DNA of 64,000 nt from Rickettsiales bacterium (GCA_024304995.1 JAMWZD010000004.1:1-64000), one strand, 5' to 3'. Positions 16,806 through 26,281 are shown, numbered from the stretch's first letter. Made by a program: numbers and translations. The notes: a model not told the origin generated them from the letters alone.

Positions 16806-17672
16806 ATGAATATTGCATATGTAAATGGACGATATGTCCCACGTCAACGCGCCACTGTCATGATGGAAGACAGAGGCTATCAATTTGCTGATGGCTTATA
16901 TGAAGTGGCAATGTTTTATAACTGTCAGTTTCTGGATTGGGATTTGCATATTAAACGCCTGCATTATTCCTGCAAGGAACTGGGCATTGCCCGCCCGATG
17001 AGTGATGCTGCGCTAAAGATGGTGGTGGAAACACTGATCAACAAAAATGCATATGATGATGGGTATGTCTATATTCAGATCACCCGTGGTGTGTCCAACA
17101 AACGCAATCATTTTTATTCGCATCAGATGGCACCTTCTTTAACGATGAGCATTATGCCCTATAAAGGTGTGACGCTTGAGCAATATCAAAAAGGCATCCG
17201 CGTGATTACAGTGGAAGATTTGCGCTGGAAACGGTGCGATATTAAATCTATCGCGTTGCTTCCAAACATTCTGGCACTCCAGCAAGCAGCCGATGCTGGT
17301 GCAAAAGAAGTGTTTATGTTTAATGAGGCAGATAATCTTACGGAATGCGGCAAAAGTACGGCGTTTATTGTGAAAAATGATGCGGTTTATACCCACCCAG
17401 CAGACCGTCATGTGTTGCCAGGGGTGCGCAAAACTGTGGTTCGGGAAATATGCCGCGCTTATGATATTCCATATCATGAAACGGAAGTATCGCGCGAGAT
17501 GGTGATGAATGCAGATGAGGCGTTTTTAACCTCTGCCACGGCAGATATTATGCCCGTCACGCAGATTGATGATATGGTTATTGGCAGCGGAAGCATAGGT
17601 GCAATGACACAGAATTTACTGAACAAATACCAGTCCCACGTGACGCAACAAACAGGAAAAACATGGAATTAA
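16806..17672 (+). CDS. dat: D-amino-acid aminotransferase
   Basis: A fold-type IV PLP enzyme of 288 residues that moves the amino group between D-amino acids and 2-oxoacids, supplying D-glutamate or D-alanine for the cell wall. The start is YVNGRYVPRQRATVMMEDRGYQF-like in frame, of which EDRGYQFADGLYEV is the family mark. The PLP lysine is Lys147 in CDIKSIALLPNILA, and TECGKSTAFIV and the late EAFLTSATADIMPVT are typical. Branched-chain aminotransferases are related, but the RWKRCDIKSIALLPN sequence favours the D-amino acid branch. Its end overlaps the next gene by ten bases. Confidence 0.92.
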   Translation: MNIAYVNGRYVPRQRATVMMEDRGYQFADGLYEVAMFYNCQFLDWDLHIKRLHYSCKELGIARPMSDAALKMVVETLINKNAYDDGYVYIQITRGVSNKRNHFYSHQMAPSLTMSIMPYKGVTLEQYQKGIRVITVEDLRWKRCDIKSIALLPNILALQQAADAGAKEVFMFNEADNLTECGKSTAFIVKNDAVYTHPADRHVLPGVRKTVVREICRAYDIPYHETEVSREMVMNADEAFLTSATADIMPVTQIDDMVIGSGSIGAMTQNLLNKYQSHVTQQTGKTWN

Positions 17673-18322
17673 GCACACCAAAAGCAATATTGTTCGATTG
17701 GGATAATACTCTCGTCAACACATGGCCAACCATTCATGAAGCACTTGCAAAAACATTCGTTAAATATGGTAAAGAACCGTGGAGTTTTGCTGAAACGAAG
17801 ATTAAGGTCGGTAAATCCATTCGTGATGCATTCCCTCCGCTCTTTGGTGAAAAATGGGAAGAAGCTGCAGATGACTATATTGCCAACTTCAAAGCCATTC
17901 ATTTATCCCAACTTGATCCGCTGCCCGATGTGCTGGACATGCTGGAATATTGCAAGCAGGCTGCGCCGTTCATTGGCGTGGTGAGCAATAAACGCGGGGA
18001 AAATCTGCGCAAGGAAGCACAGCATATTGCATGGGAACATTATTTTGATGCCATTGTAGGCGCAAATGATGCCCCGCGCGACAAACCCCATGCAGACCCT
18101 GCTGCATTTGCGCTGAAAGATAGCGGCATTGAAATGGGCAAAGATGTCTGGTTTGTGGGTGACACAATCACAGATTTAGGCTGCGCGAAAGAAGGTGGAA
18201 TGCCTGCTATTTTGTTTGGGGATGTCGAAGGCGCGGAAAATAATATGTACCGTGAATACCCCTTTGCACATCACGTGAGAAACCATAAGGAATTACTAGC
18301 GTTATTACAAAAATTCTGCTAG
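17663..18322 (+). CDS. HAD-family phosphatase (phosphoglycolate phosphatase-like)
   Basis: A 219-residue HAD hydrolase. Motif I is LFDWDNTLVNTW with the nucleophile Asp in DWDNT, motif II is VVSNKRGENL, and motif III/IV is Lys in DKPHADPA with VWFVGDTITDLGCA. The cap is helical, as in Gph. The sequence DWDNTL and the position after dat are also seen in Rickettsiales and related alphaproteobacteria; the substrate is not certain, with phosphoglycolate the default for the family. Translation is likely coupled to dat through the ten-base overlap. Confidence 0.85.
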   Translation: MELSTPKAILFDWDNTLVNTWPTIHEALAKTFVKYGKEPWSFAETKIKVGKSIRDAFPPLFGEKWEEAADDYIANFKAIHLSQLDPLPDVLDMLEYCKQAAPFIGVVSNKRGENLRKEAQHIAWEHYFDAIVGANDAPRDKPHADPAAFALKDSGIEMGKDVWFVGDTITDLGCAKEGGMPAILFGDVEGAENNMYREYPFAHHVRNHKELLALLQKFC

Positions 18323-18350
18323 CGTCAGCAGGAACATATAGGAGAATGTT

Positions 18351-18437
18351 ATGAAATTTTTTGATTTTGGTATTGCTGTCGCCATTGGTGGACTTGTGCT
18401 ATTTGGCGTAGGAATGCTTGCGGAATATTACCTATAA
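18351..18437 (+). CDS. 28-residue single-span membrane peptide
   Basis: A very short reading frame: MKFFDFGIAVAIGGLVLFGV in the first 20 residues, then GMLAEYYL. It is preceded by a good Shine-Dalgarno AGGAG with seven bases to the ATG, which few random frames of this size would have. About 18 hydrophobic residues form one membrane helix with a short charged start. It sits 28 bases after the HAD phosphatase gene on the same strand. No family recognised; similar tiny membrane proteins often modulate a larger partner. Confidence 0.55.
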   Translation: MKFFDFGIAVAIGGLVLFGVGMLAEYYL

Positions 18438-18462
18438 TTATTTGTTATAGGCTGATAAGTTA

Positions 18463-18549
18463 GTCATTCTGAACGCAGTGAAGAATCCATCTCTGCGCTT
18501 TGCGCAAGCGGCTCTGGATTCTTCAGTCGCTTCGCTCCATCAGAATGAC
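18463..18549. repeat. REP-like palindromic repeat, copy 1
   Basis: An imperfect inverted repeat of 87 bases. The ends GTCATTCT and AGAATGAC pair, and the centre holds a nested hairpin around CGCTTTGCGCAAGCG. The left arm reads GTCATTCTGAACGCAGTGA then AGAATCCATCTC. Two related copies occur at 34479 and 41390. It lies between the 28-residue peptide and ispH. Confidence 0.85.
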
Positions 18550-18555
18550 GGATTA

Positions 18556-18583
18556 TAGACTTATATTACAGTATCTGTATAAT
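18556..18583 (+). promoter_or_regulatory. ispH promoter, leaderless geometry
   Basis: TAGACT (18556-18561), a 16-base spacer and a perfect TATAAT (18578-18583), followed by six bases (TCGAAC) and the ATG at 18590. No Shine-Dalgarno sequence is possible in such a short space. Confidence 0.6.
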
Positions 18584-18589
18584 TCGAAC

Positions 18590-19519
18590 ATGACATCCAC
18601 CATCTATTTATGTGAACCACGAGGCTTTTGCGCTGGCGTGGAACGTGCAGTGAATATTGTTGAGTTAGCGCTCAAAAAATATGGCGCGCCCATTTATGTA
18701 CGTCATGAGATTGTGCATAATAAATGGGTGGTGGATGATCTCAAATCTCGCGGCGTGGTGTTCGTAGCGGAAGTGTCTGAAATTCCTGATGGCGCGATTA
18801 CGATATTTTCGGCGCATGGCATTTCTGAGAAGGTGGAAAATGAAGCAAAGTTGCGGGATCTACCTGCGATTGATGCCACCTGCCCGTTGGTGACCAAAGT
18901 GCATCGCGCAGCGCAGCGTTATGAACGCGAAGATTATCAGATCATTCTCATTGGTCATGCAGGACACCCCGAAGTGGAAGGTACGATGGGACGCATCAAA
19001 GGTGAGATGTTGCTGGTCTCTGAAGCGGAGGATGTGAACACGCTGCAAGTGCGGGATGAAAACAAACTCGCCTATGTCACGCAAACTACATTAAGCGTGG
19101 ATGATACCAAGAAAATTATTAATGCGTTGAAACTACGCTTCCTCAACATTGAAGGACCAGACACGCGCGACATATGTTACGCCACACAAAACCGCCAGAA
19201 CGCCGTGCGGGATTTGAACGGTAAAGTGGATTTGCTGCTGGTGATTGGCTCCACCAACAGTTCCAACTCCAACCGCCTGCGCGATTTGGGTGAAGAAATG
19301 GGGATAACGTCTTACTTAATAGATGATGCATCCGCCCTCAACCCTGAGTGGATTGAAAGCGCAAATAATATCGGCATCACCGCAGGTGCATCCGCTCCTG
19401 AATGGCTGGTGCAGGAAGTGATTAAGGCAATTCAACTGGTGAAGCCAGCGCAGGTGAAGCCACTGGTGTATAAACAGGAATCGACGGTGTTTAAGCTGCC
19501 GAAGGAATTGGCGGGGTAA
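18590..19519 (+). CDS. ispH: 4-hydroxy-3-methylbut-2-enyl diphosphate reductase
   Basis: IspH carries out the last step of the non-mevalonate isoprenoid pathway, making IPP and DMAPP with a 4Fe-4S cluster. The 309-residue protein has the cluster cysteines in CEPRGFCAGVERAV (Cys14), IDATCPLVTKVH and the later RDICYATQNRQ, plus VRHEIVHNKWVV, GHAGHPEVEGTMG and GSTNSSNSNRL. The start at 18590 fits the family's N-terminus (TSTIYLCEPRGFC); the longer frame from 18500 begins within the palindromic repeat. The promoter places the transcript start at this ATG. Confidence 0.96.
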   Translation: MTSTIYLCEPRGFCAGVERAVNIVELALKKYGAPIYVRHEIVHNKWVVDDLKSRGVVFVAEVSEIPDGAITIFSAHGISEKVENEAKLRDLPAIDATCPLVTKVHRAAQRYEREDYQIILIGHAGHPEVEGTMGRIKGEMLLVSEAEDVNTLQVRDENKLAYVTQTTLSVDDTKKIINALKLRFLNIEGPDTRDICYATQNRQNAVRDLNGKVDLLLVIGSTNSSNSNRLRDLGEEMGITSYLIDDASALNPEWIESANNIGITAGASAPEWLVQEVIKAIQLVKPAQVKPLVYKQESTVFKLPKELAG

Positions 19520-19528
19520 ACCAGAAAC

Positions 19529-20068
19529 GTGCCAAATTTAAACCAGATAGCAAGCGATTTACGTTCTCAGAATCTGTTAAATGAATATGCACTTTTATAC
19601 ACAAAACGCCATATATTAAGACTTCAGATAGTTTTTTTGTGCATGTCTTTATTTTTGCTGTTTGTCTTTAGCTTGTCGTTTAAAGAATTAGACGCACTCA
19701 AGAAGTTACTATTTTCATCAGCTATTTTAGGAGGCATGGGATTTCTTTACTACAAAGACAGAAAAAACTTATTTTTTGAATATATTATACCGCTTACATT
19801 TGGTAAAGAAGCCACAGTGACCTATTACGAACCTATAAAAATTAGCAGATATTTTATAGATATGTATTGGCATATCAAATACGGCTTCATTGTTCCTGAT
19901 ACAGATTTACAATTTGATTCTTCAGTCACAATTCCAATTAAAATGGTGAATAATGATAATACAATATTCGATACTCCAAGAGTATTTTATATTAAAGAAA
20001 ATCCTTACATCAGCTCAATTGCAACCAAAGAACTTTTGAACAAATTTTGTTTGAGAAAACGCAGTTAG
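19529..20068 (+). CDS. Hypothetical protein with two membrane helices
   Basis: Not recognised. The 179-residue product has a short charged N-terminus, two hydrophobic spans at about residues 33-50 and 60-75 separated by a short loop, and a C-terminal beta-rich cytosolic domain of about 100 residues with several aromatic residues. It begins with GTG ten bases after ispH and has no clear Shine-Dalgarno sequence, so the start is uncertain. It is AT-richer than ispH. The build (two helices then a soluble domain) resembles DUF3137-like proteins, but I would not assign it. Confidence 0.5.
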   Translation: MPNLNQIASDLRSQNLLNEYALLYTKRHILRLQIVFLCMSLFLLFVFSLSFKELDALKKLLFSSAILGGMGFLYYKDRKNLFFEYIIPLTFGKEATVTYYEPIKISRYFIDMYWHIKYGFIVPDTDLQFDSSVTIPIKMVNNDNTIFDTPRVFYIKENPYISSIATKELLNKFCLRKRS

Positions 20069-20098
20069 TAAAAAATCTTCTTGCTGAGCAATAACATT

Positions 20099-20127
20099 TT
20101 GCACCCCGCCCCATTTTGCGCTACATC
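20099..20127 (+). promoter_or_regulatory. pmbA promoter, leaderless geometry
   Basis: TTGCAC (20099-20104), a 17-base spacer and TACATC (20122-20127), then seven bases to the ATG at 20135. No Shine-Dalgarno sequence is visible. Confidence 0.5.
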
Positions 20128-20134
20128 ATGATGC

Positions 20135-21457
20135 ATGAGCAAAATTGAACAGATATTGGAATATGCAACGCGTGCGGGCGCGGATGCGGCGGATGCGTTA
20201 TATGTGGATGGGGTGGATCTCTCTGTCGCATGTCGCAAGGGCAAACAGGAAGAATTGGAACGCTCCGAATCCAGCGGGATCGGGCTTCGTGTGTGGCATG
20301 GCAAACGTCAGGCGACTGTCTCCACTAGTGACATGTCTGATGACAGTTTGAAAGTGTTGGCAGAGCGTGCGATGGCAATGGCAAAAGTTGCCACGGAAGA
20401 CCCCTATAGCACCCTTGCAGATGCAGAGTTTCTGGCAACCGACATTCCAGAACTAGAACTCTCAGACAGTCATGAACCAGACGCACACACACTGCAGGAA
20501 ATGGCAATGAAAGCCGAAGCCACGGCTTTAGAAGTGGACGGCATCACCAATTCTGAAGGCGCAGATGCATCTTACGGCAAAAGCACCATTGCGCTTGCCA
20601 CCAGCAACGGCTTCCGTGGTGAATTTGTGGATACGTCTTTTTCCATGTCTGTTTCTGTGCTGGCTGGCACAGGTGACAAAATGGAGCGGGATTATGATTA
20701 TGCGCTGTCTCGATTTTTTGCAGATTTGCCAAACCCCGAAAGCATTGGCAAAAAAGCAGCAGAATTAGCGCTGAAACGTCTTAACCCAAAAAAGAAAGCC
20801 ACCTGCAAAGTGCCTATCATCTTTGATCCGCGCGTCAGCCGTTCTTTGCTGGGCAGTTTTGCCAGCGCAATTAATGGTTCGGCCGTGGCACGTGGCACAT
20901 CATTTTTGAAAGACTGCATGGGTGAAAAACTCTTTGCAGATGGTGTGACTATCACCGACGATCCGCTCATCGTGCGCGGGCTGGCATCGCAACCGTTTGA
21001 TGCGGAAGGCGTGAAAGTGCAAAAACGCAATTTCGTTGAAGATGGAACATTGAATAGCTGGGTGCTGGACACACGCTCTGCGGCGCAGCTGGGCTTGAAA
21101 ACCACAGGACATGCATCTCGCGGATTGGGTGGCAACCCTCACCCCTCTTCTTCCAACTTATACATGCAAAATGGCGCAGTTTCACCAGCAGATTTGATTG
21201 GCGATGTGAAAGACGGATTTTACGTGACCGAAACGTTCGGCATGGGCATTAATCTGATTACGGGGGATTATTCGCAGGGCGCGTCTGGCTTCTGGATTGA
21301 AAATGGCGAAATTACCTATGCCGTATCTGAGCTTACCATTGCAGGGCAATTAAAAGATATGTTCGCGCATATCACCCCCGCCAATGACCTCACCTTCCGT
21401 TATGGCACAAACGCGCCGACATTGCGTGTGGACGGCATGACGATAGCGGGAACGTAA
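20135..21457 (+). CDS. pmbA: TldE/PmbA-family metalloprotease subunit
   Basis: PmbA (TldE) pairs with TldD to form a zinc protease that trims small peptides such as microcins and CcdA. The 440-residue length is normal. Features include ALYVDGVDLSVACRKGKQEE, ERSESSGIGLRVW, SNGFRGEFVDTSFSMSVSV, the PIIFDPRVSRSLLGSFASAI segment and the C-terminal GDYSQGASGFWIENGEI and TIAGQLKDMF. TldE lacks the HExxH site of TldD and none is seen. It starts a five-gene run towards lpxK. tldD is not in the window. Confidence 0.95.
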   Translation: MSKIEQILEYATRAGADAADALYVDGVDLSVACRKGKQEELERSESSGIGLRVWHGKRQATVSTSDMSDDSLKVLAERAMAMAKVATEDPYSTLADAEFLATDIPELELSDSHEPDAHTLQEMAMKAEATALEVDGITNSEGADASYGKSTIALATSNGFRGEFVDTSFSMSVSVLAGTGDKMERDYDYALSRFFADLPNPESIGKKAAELALKRLNPKKKATCKVPIIFDPRVSRSLLGSFASAINGSAVARGTSFLKDCMGEKLFADGVTITDDPLIVRGLASQPFDAEGVKVQKRNFVEDGTLNSWVLDTRSAAQLGLKTTGHASRGLGGNPHPSSSNLYMQNGAVSPADLIGDVKDGFYVTETFGMGINLITGDYSQGASGFWIENGEITYAVSELTIAGQLKDMFAHITPANDLTFRYGTNAPTLRVDGMTIAGT

Positions 21458-21469
21458 ACGCCAGCTTTT

Positions 21470-23248
21470 ATGCAGGATACGCATTATAGCAACAAAGACA
21501 TGATGAAGCGATTGCTGAGGGACTACCTCTCCCAGCACAAAAAACGCATCATTTTTGCCGTCATCTGCATGGTTGTCACTGCGCTGGCAGGCGCGGCTCA
21601 TGCTTATTTGTTGAAACCAATTCTTGATGAAGTATTTTTAGAAAAAGACAAGCAATTGCTCTATATTCTGCCACTGATTTACCTCAGCATTGCCATTGCA
21701 GGTGGCGTTGCGAATTATTTGCAAACCATTCTGATGCGGTTTGTTGGGCAGCGCATTGTAGCGGACATGCAAATCCAGCTTTTCAGCCACGCGATTGATG
21801 CGGATTTGGCAACCTTCCATTCTCAATCTTCTGGCAAACTCATCTCCCGCTTCACCAATGATATTCAAATGATGCGGCAAGCGCTTTCCAGCGTGTTGAC
21901 AGGGCTAGCAAAGGAAACTCTGGCGCTGATTGCCTATATTGGTGTGATGCTTTATCAAAGCTGGGAATTAACGCTGATTGCGCTCGTAGTGTTTCCCGCT
22001 GCGGTTTATCCTATTATCCGTCTGGGCAAAAACATGCGCAAAGTGGCGGATGGCACGCAGCAGGAACTTGGGCATTTCACTTCCACTCTGGATGAAATTT
22101 TTAAAAATGTGCGTGAAGTGAAAGCGTATAACAAAGAGCAGGCAGAAACTGAAAAAGCCAGTAGCTCCATCAACCGCTTGTTTAAGCTTTATATGCGTGC
22201 GTCTCGCGTGCAGGCTGCCAGCAGTCCACTCATGGAAATTGTCGCAGGGCTGGGCATTGCAGCGGTCATCTGGTATGGCGGATATCAGATTATTTTAGGC
22301 AATAATACGCCTGGGGAGTTTTTCTCGTTTATTACGGCAATGTTGATGGCATATAAACCTCTGCGCTCAGTCGCGGGGTTGAACAACCAGCTGCAAGAAG
22401 GGCTGGCAGCCGCGCAGCGTTTCTTCGGGGTGATCGATACCCAGCCCAGCATTACCAGCAAAGCAGATGCGCCGATGCTGGATGCCAGCACACCCAGCAT
22501 CCAATTTGACGATGTCAGCTTTGCCTATAATGAAGATGTAACAGCATTACGCAATGTGTCTTTCGATGTGCCTGCAGGAAATATGGTGGCATTGGTGGGG
22601 GCATCAGGCAGCGGAAAATCTACCATTATGAGCGTATTACTTCGTTTTTACGACAGCACTTCTGGCGAAATTTGCATCAATGGTCAAAACATTAAAGACG
22701 TTTCCCTTGCATCACTGCGAAATGCAATGGCGCTGGTCTCGCAGGATATTATGTTATTTGATGATACGGTTGCAGCAAATATTGCGTATGGCAACCCGAA
22801 TGCAAGCGAAGACGATATTATCCAAGCCTCAAAAAAAGCAGCGGCGCATGAGTTCATTCTGGCTCTGCCTCAGGGCTATGAAACACGCATTGGCCCTGCG
22901 GGCGTGAAATTGTCTGGCGGGCAAAAACAGAGGCTTTCTATCGCACGCGCCATCATTAAAAATGCACCGATTTTACTGCTGGACGAAGCCACTTCTGCGC
23001 TGGACACTCAGTCTGAACAGCAAGTGCAGGAAGCGCTGGGAAATCTAACACGTTCGCGAACATCACTTGTTATCGCACATCGCCTCTCCACCATTCATCA
23101 CGCAGACTGCATTTACGTAATGGAACAAGGGCAAATTGTGGAACATGGCACGCATAAAGACCTGATTGCTCAGGAAGGGGTCTATGCAAATCTATATCGC
23201 CGTCAGTTCCATCAATCTGACATAGCACAAGCAGTCGGAGCGGCATAA
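21470..23248 (+). CDS. msbA: MsbA-like ABC exporter (lipid flippase)
   Basis: A 592-residue half-transporter: six membrane helices in about residues 15-310, then a nucleotide-binding domain with Walker A GASGSGKST (about 375), signature KLSGGQKQR (about 480), Walker B ILLLDEATSALD and the switch histidine in VIAHRLST. It would act as a homodimer that flips lipid A-core across the inner membrane. The call MsbA rests on family and on the downstream waaA and lpxK; a related lipid or drug exporter cannot be excluded. Confidence 0.87.
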   Translation: MQDTHYSNKDMMKRLLRDYLSQHKKRIIFAVICMVVTALAGAAHAYLLKPILDEVFLEKDKQLLYILPLIYLSIAIAGGVANYLQTILMRFVGQRIVADMQIQLFSHAIDADLATFHSQSSGKLISRFTNDIQMMRQALSSVLTGLAKETLALIAYIGVMLYQSWELTLIALVVFPAAVYPIIRLGKNMRKVADGTQQELGHFTSTLDEIFKNVREVKAYNKEQAETEKASSSINRLFKLYMRASRVQAASSPLMEIVAGLGIAAVIWYGGYQIILGNNTPGEFFSFITAMLMAYKPLRSVAGLNNQLQEGLAAAQRFFGVIDTQPSITSKADAPMLDASTPSIQFDDVSFAYNEDVTALRNVSFDVPAGNMVALVGASGSGKSTIMSVLLRFYDSTSGEICINGQNIKDVSLASLRNAMALVSQDIMLFDDTVAANIAYGNPNASEDDIIQASKKAAAHEFILALPQGYETRIGPAGVKLSGGQKQRLSIARAIIKNAPILLLDEATSALDTQSEQQVQEALGNLTRSRTSLVIAHRLSTIHHADCIYVMEQGQIVEHGTHKDLIAQEGVYANLYRRQFHQSDIAQAVGAA

Positions 23249-23250
23249 GA

Positions 23251-23949
23251 ATGAAGGATATTATCAAACGGATTTTAAAACATCCGAATGTGCATCATTT
23301 TCTGGCATGGATAGGTGCAAGCTATATTCGGTTCGTCCTGTTAACCAGCAGATTAAAGCTGCACATCCCCGAAGAAAGCAAGCCGTTCTTCAACGGTGAA
23401 AAAAACGCACTTTTCCTACTGTGGCATAACCGCATTGCACTGATTAATTGTTCAGCTCCAGAAAACAACACAATGCACGCTATGGTATCTGCCCACTCGG
23501 ACGGCAGAATGATTGGCGATATATTGTCCCATTTTGGCGTGGTTCCAATTCACGGCTCCACATCCAAAGGGGGCGCAACTGCTCTGAAACAGATGGTGCG
23601 CGCCTTTCGCTCTGGGCATAATGTCTGCATCACACCAGATGGACCGCGCGGTCCTGCAGAGCAGGTTTCAGAAGGGGCAGCGCAACTGGCTATGCTGGCA
23701 AACACTCCGATTTTGTGTGTGAGCTACAGCATCACCCGATATAGACAGCTTCGCTCGTGGGATAAATTCATTTTGCCGTTGCCGTTTGCCACCATCCATT
23801 TCACCTCAACCACACCATTTGCATATATACCTGATAAACAGAAAGACAAAGCCGAAAGCAGAACATTACTACGCGATCAGATGCAGCATATGCTTGAAGA
23901 TATTACTAATGATGCAGATATGTTTGCAAAGCAGGCGCAAAAGGCGTAA
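23251..23949 (+). CDS. Lysophospholipid acyltransferase-family protein (DUF374)
   Basis: A 232-residue membrane-associated acyltransferase-like protein of the DUF374 group. Visible are LFLLWHNRIAL, where the HX4D of the main family is altered, VSAHSDGRMIGDIL, HGSTSKGGATALKQMVRA and ITPDGPRGPAEQV. In alphaproteobacteria this gene is regularly found beside waaA and msbA, and the context points to lipid A or Kdo-lipid modification, but its exact substrate is not known to me. It starts two bases after msbA and runs six bases before waaA. Confidence 0.83.
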   Translation: MKDIIKRILKHPNVHHFLAWIGASYIRFVLLTSRLKLHIPEESKPFFNGEKNALFLLWHNRIALINCSAPENNTMHAMVSAHSDGRMIGDILSHFGVVPIHGSTSKGGATALKQMVRAFRSGHNVCITPDGPRGPAEQVSEGAAQLAMLANTPILCVSYSITRYRQLRSWDKFILPLPFATIHFTSTTPFAYIPDKQKDKAESRTLLRDQMQHMLEDITNDADMFAKQAQKA

Positions 23950-23954
23950 CTAAT

Positions 23955-25247
23955 ATGGCTATGGCAGCTTTTCTTTATCGTAGTTTCAGTTATATGTTCG
24001 GCTTAATTGCGCCATTATGGCTTAATATTCGCGCGAATAAACAAAAGGAAGATACGGTTCGCCGCGCAGAGCGTTACGGCAAAAGCAATATCCCACGCCC
24101 CGAAGGCGCGTTATTGTGGTTTCATGCAGCAAGCATGGGCGAATCCCAATCGGTCATGCCGCTGGTGCGTGAATGGCTGGAAACTTATCCTGATTTGCAT
24201 ATTCTGCTCACCACTGGCACAACCACATCTGCAGAATATGTCGCTCGTCGCCTTCCTGAACGGGCAATGCATCAATATGTGCCGCTGGATGTGCCTTGGA
24301 TGGTGAAACGTTTTCTCAAACACTGGCAGCCTGACATTGTCAGTTTTGTAGATTCTGAAATCTGGCCAAATATGTTTCGGGAAATAGGATCTTCCAACGC
24401 ATATTTTACGTTGCTGAATGCGCGAATTTCAAAACGTTCTGTCAAACGCTGGAAAAAAGCGCCTGAGTTTATTGCTGAACTGCTGAGGCAGTGCGATGCA
24501 ATTTATGCAAAAAGCGAAGAAGATGTGGAACATTTCAAATCACTGGGCGCTGAACATGTGATGACCTACGGCAATTTGAAATTTTCTTCCCCCCCCTTGC
24601 AGGCAGACCCGCGCGTGACATCTGAATTGCTAAACATCATCTCTGGTCGCCCCGTCTGGCTGGCGGCAAGCACGCATGAAGGCGAAGAGGAAATTATTGG
24701 TGATGTGCATCAATATATCAAAGAATCCTTCCCGAATGTGCTGACGATTATTGTGCCAAGACACAATACACGTGGCAACGAGATCTGCGAAATGCTGGAA
24801 CGGAAGCTGTTGCAGGTCTCACAGCGCAGTAAACATATGGATATTTTGAAAGATACCGATATTTATGTGGCTGATACAATGGGCGAGTTGGGAATATTTT
24901 ACCGTATCGCTGCGATTACCTTCATTGGCGGTTCTCTGGTGAAGCATGGCGGGCAGAACCCGTTTGAACCTGCTCGGCTGGATTGCGCCATAATGTATGG
25001 CCCTCATATGCATAACTTCAATGAATTCTGCACTGAACTGGAACGCAATCACGCTGCGATGGTGGTGCATGATGCAGATAGTCTGAAAAATGCCGTAATT
25101 GAGCTATTGCGTGACCACAAACAACAGGAAACACTGGCGCAGGCCGCTCTGGCAACTGTTGAAGCAAATAAAGATGTAATCAGCCACATTAATCAGGCAT
25201 TCAAAGCGCCGATTGAGCGAATTATCAAACATCATGCACGCGCCTGA
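23955..25247 (+). CDS. waaA: 3-deoxy-D-manno-octulosonic acid transferase
   Basis: WaaA (KdtA) adds Kdo to lipid IVA at the inner face of the membrane. The 430-residue GT30 protein has an N-terminal membrane anchor, ALLWFHAASMGESQSVMPL, LLTTGTTTSAEYVA, YVPLDVPWMVKRFL with DSEIWPNM, and the C-terminal FIGGSLVKHGGQNPFEPARL. Whether one or two Kdo units are added cannot be told from the sequence. The 3' end overlaps lpxK by 14 bases. Confidence 0.96.
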   Translation: MAMAAFLYRSFSYMFGLIAPLWLNIRANKQKEDTVRRAERYGKSNIPRPEGALLWFHAASMGESQSVMPLVREWLETYPDLHILLTTGTTTSAEYVARRLPERAMHQYVPLDVPWMVKRFLKHWQPDIVSFVDSEIWPNMFREIGSSNAYFTLLNARISKRSVKRWKKAPEFIAELLRQCDAIYAKSEEDVEHFKSLGAEHVMTYGNLKFSSPPLQADPRVTSELLNIISGRPVWLAASTHEGEEEIIGDVHQYIKESFPNVLTIIVPRHNTRGNEICEMLERKLLQVSQRSKHMDILKDTDIYVADTMGELGIFYRIAAITFIGGSLVKHGGQNPFEPARLDCAIMYGPHMHNFNEFCTELERNHAAMVVHDADSLKNAVIELLRDHKQQETLAQAALATVEANKDVISHINQAFKAPIERIIKHHARA

Positions 25248-26193
25248 ATTCTGGCAAACGCGCCGTTCATTGAGTCGTGTCCTGCTGCTTCCATTCTCCT
25301 TGCTGTATTATGCCGTTCATCTTTTGAAATTCCATAGTGTAACGCCACATAAAATCAACATTCCTGTCATTTGCATAGGCAATATCACCGTGGGTGGCAC
25401 TGGGAAAACGCCAACTGTGGCAATGCTGGTGGAAGCATTAAAGGCAGGTGGCAGACAGCCGCATATTATCAGCAGAGGATATTCGGGAACTATAACAGAT
25501 TCCACCAGAGTGCAACCTCATCACACTGCAAAAGAGGTTGGTGATGAACCTTTATTGCTTGCCCAACATGCCCCATGCTGGGTGGGGAAAAATCGGGTGA
25601 CATCTGCAACGCTGGCTGAATGTGAAGGAGCAGATATAATTATTATGGATGACGGATTTCAAAATCCCTTACTGCATAAAGATATGTCACTGATAGTCAT
25701 TGATGGCGCTGCAGGCTTCGGCAATCAAACAGTGCTTCCTGCAGGGCCTTTGCGCGAAACATTGAGTGCAGCAGTCAGACGTGCTGATGGGGCAATCATC
25801 ATCGGTGAAGATAAACATCATATTACTGAAGCATTACGTGGCACAATACCCCTCTTTCATGCGATTATAAAAGCAGATTTCTCTCAATTAACACAGCAGC
25901 ATCTGCTTGCTTTTTGTGGCATTGGCAGACCACAGAAATTTTATGATACATTGTTACAGGCGCATTACATTATTGAAGAACAATATAATTTCCCTGACCA
26001 CCATCATTTCACAGATGCAGAACTAACCCACCTGCAGGAACGGGCAACATTAAAAAATGCACAGCTAGTGACAACTGAAAAAGACTGGCTGCGTCTGAGT
26101 GACTCGTGGAAACTGCGAATTTCTTATATACCAATACAGCTTGAAATGGATGTAATCATACTCCAGCAATGGTTACGTAAAATTCACGCATAA
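25234..26193 (+). CDS. lpxK: Tetraacyldisaccharide 4'-kinase
   Basis: LpxK phosphorylates the 4' position of the lipid A disaccharide to give lipid IVA. The 319-residue protein has a Walker A, GNITVGGTGKTPTVAML, ISRGYSGT, GDEPLLLAQHAP, the DDGFQN motif (IIMDDGFQNPLLHKD) and TTEKDWLRL. The start at 25234 (MHAPEFWQTR) matches the family better than the ATG at 25213. With lpxA, lpxB, lpxD, lpxI and waaA in the same window, nearly the whole lipid A route after LpxC is present. Confidence 0.95.
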   Translation: MHAPEFWQTRRSLSRVLLLPFSLLYYAVHLLKFHSVTPHKINIPVICIGNITVGGTGKTPTVAMLVEALKAGGRQPHIISRGYSGTITDSTRVQPHHTAKEVGDEPLLLAQHAPCWVGKNRVTSATLAECEGADIIIMDDGFQNPLLHKDMSLIVIDGAAGFGNQTVLPAGPLRETLSAAVRRADGAIIIGEDKHHITEALRGTIPLFHAIIKADFSQLTQQHLLAFCGIGRPQKFYDTLLQAHYIIEEQYNFPDHHHFTDAELTHLQERATLKNAQLVTTEKDWLRLSDSWKLRISYIPIQLEMDVIILQQWLRKIHA

Positions 26194-26281
26194 ATACAGT
26201 GCCACAACATAGCTTTTTTATGCGGATCAACCTATATTGCATATCATTGAATAGTTATTTTTTAGTTAAGGAACAGAAAAA

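Noticed and set aside
18500-18589. Earlier ispH start at 18500
   Set aside because: The extra 30 codons are read from the palindromic repeat and the promoter; the family's N-terminus begins at 18590.
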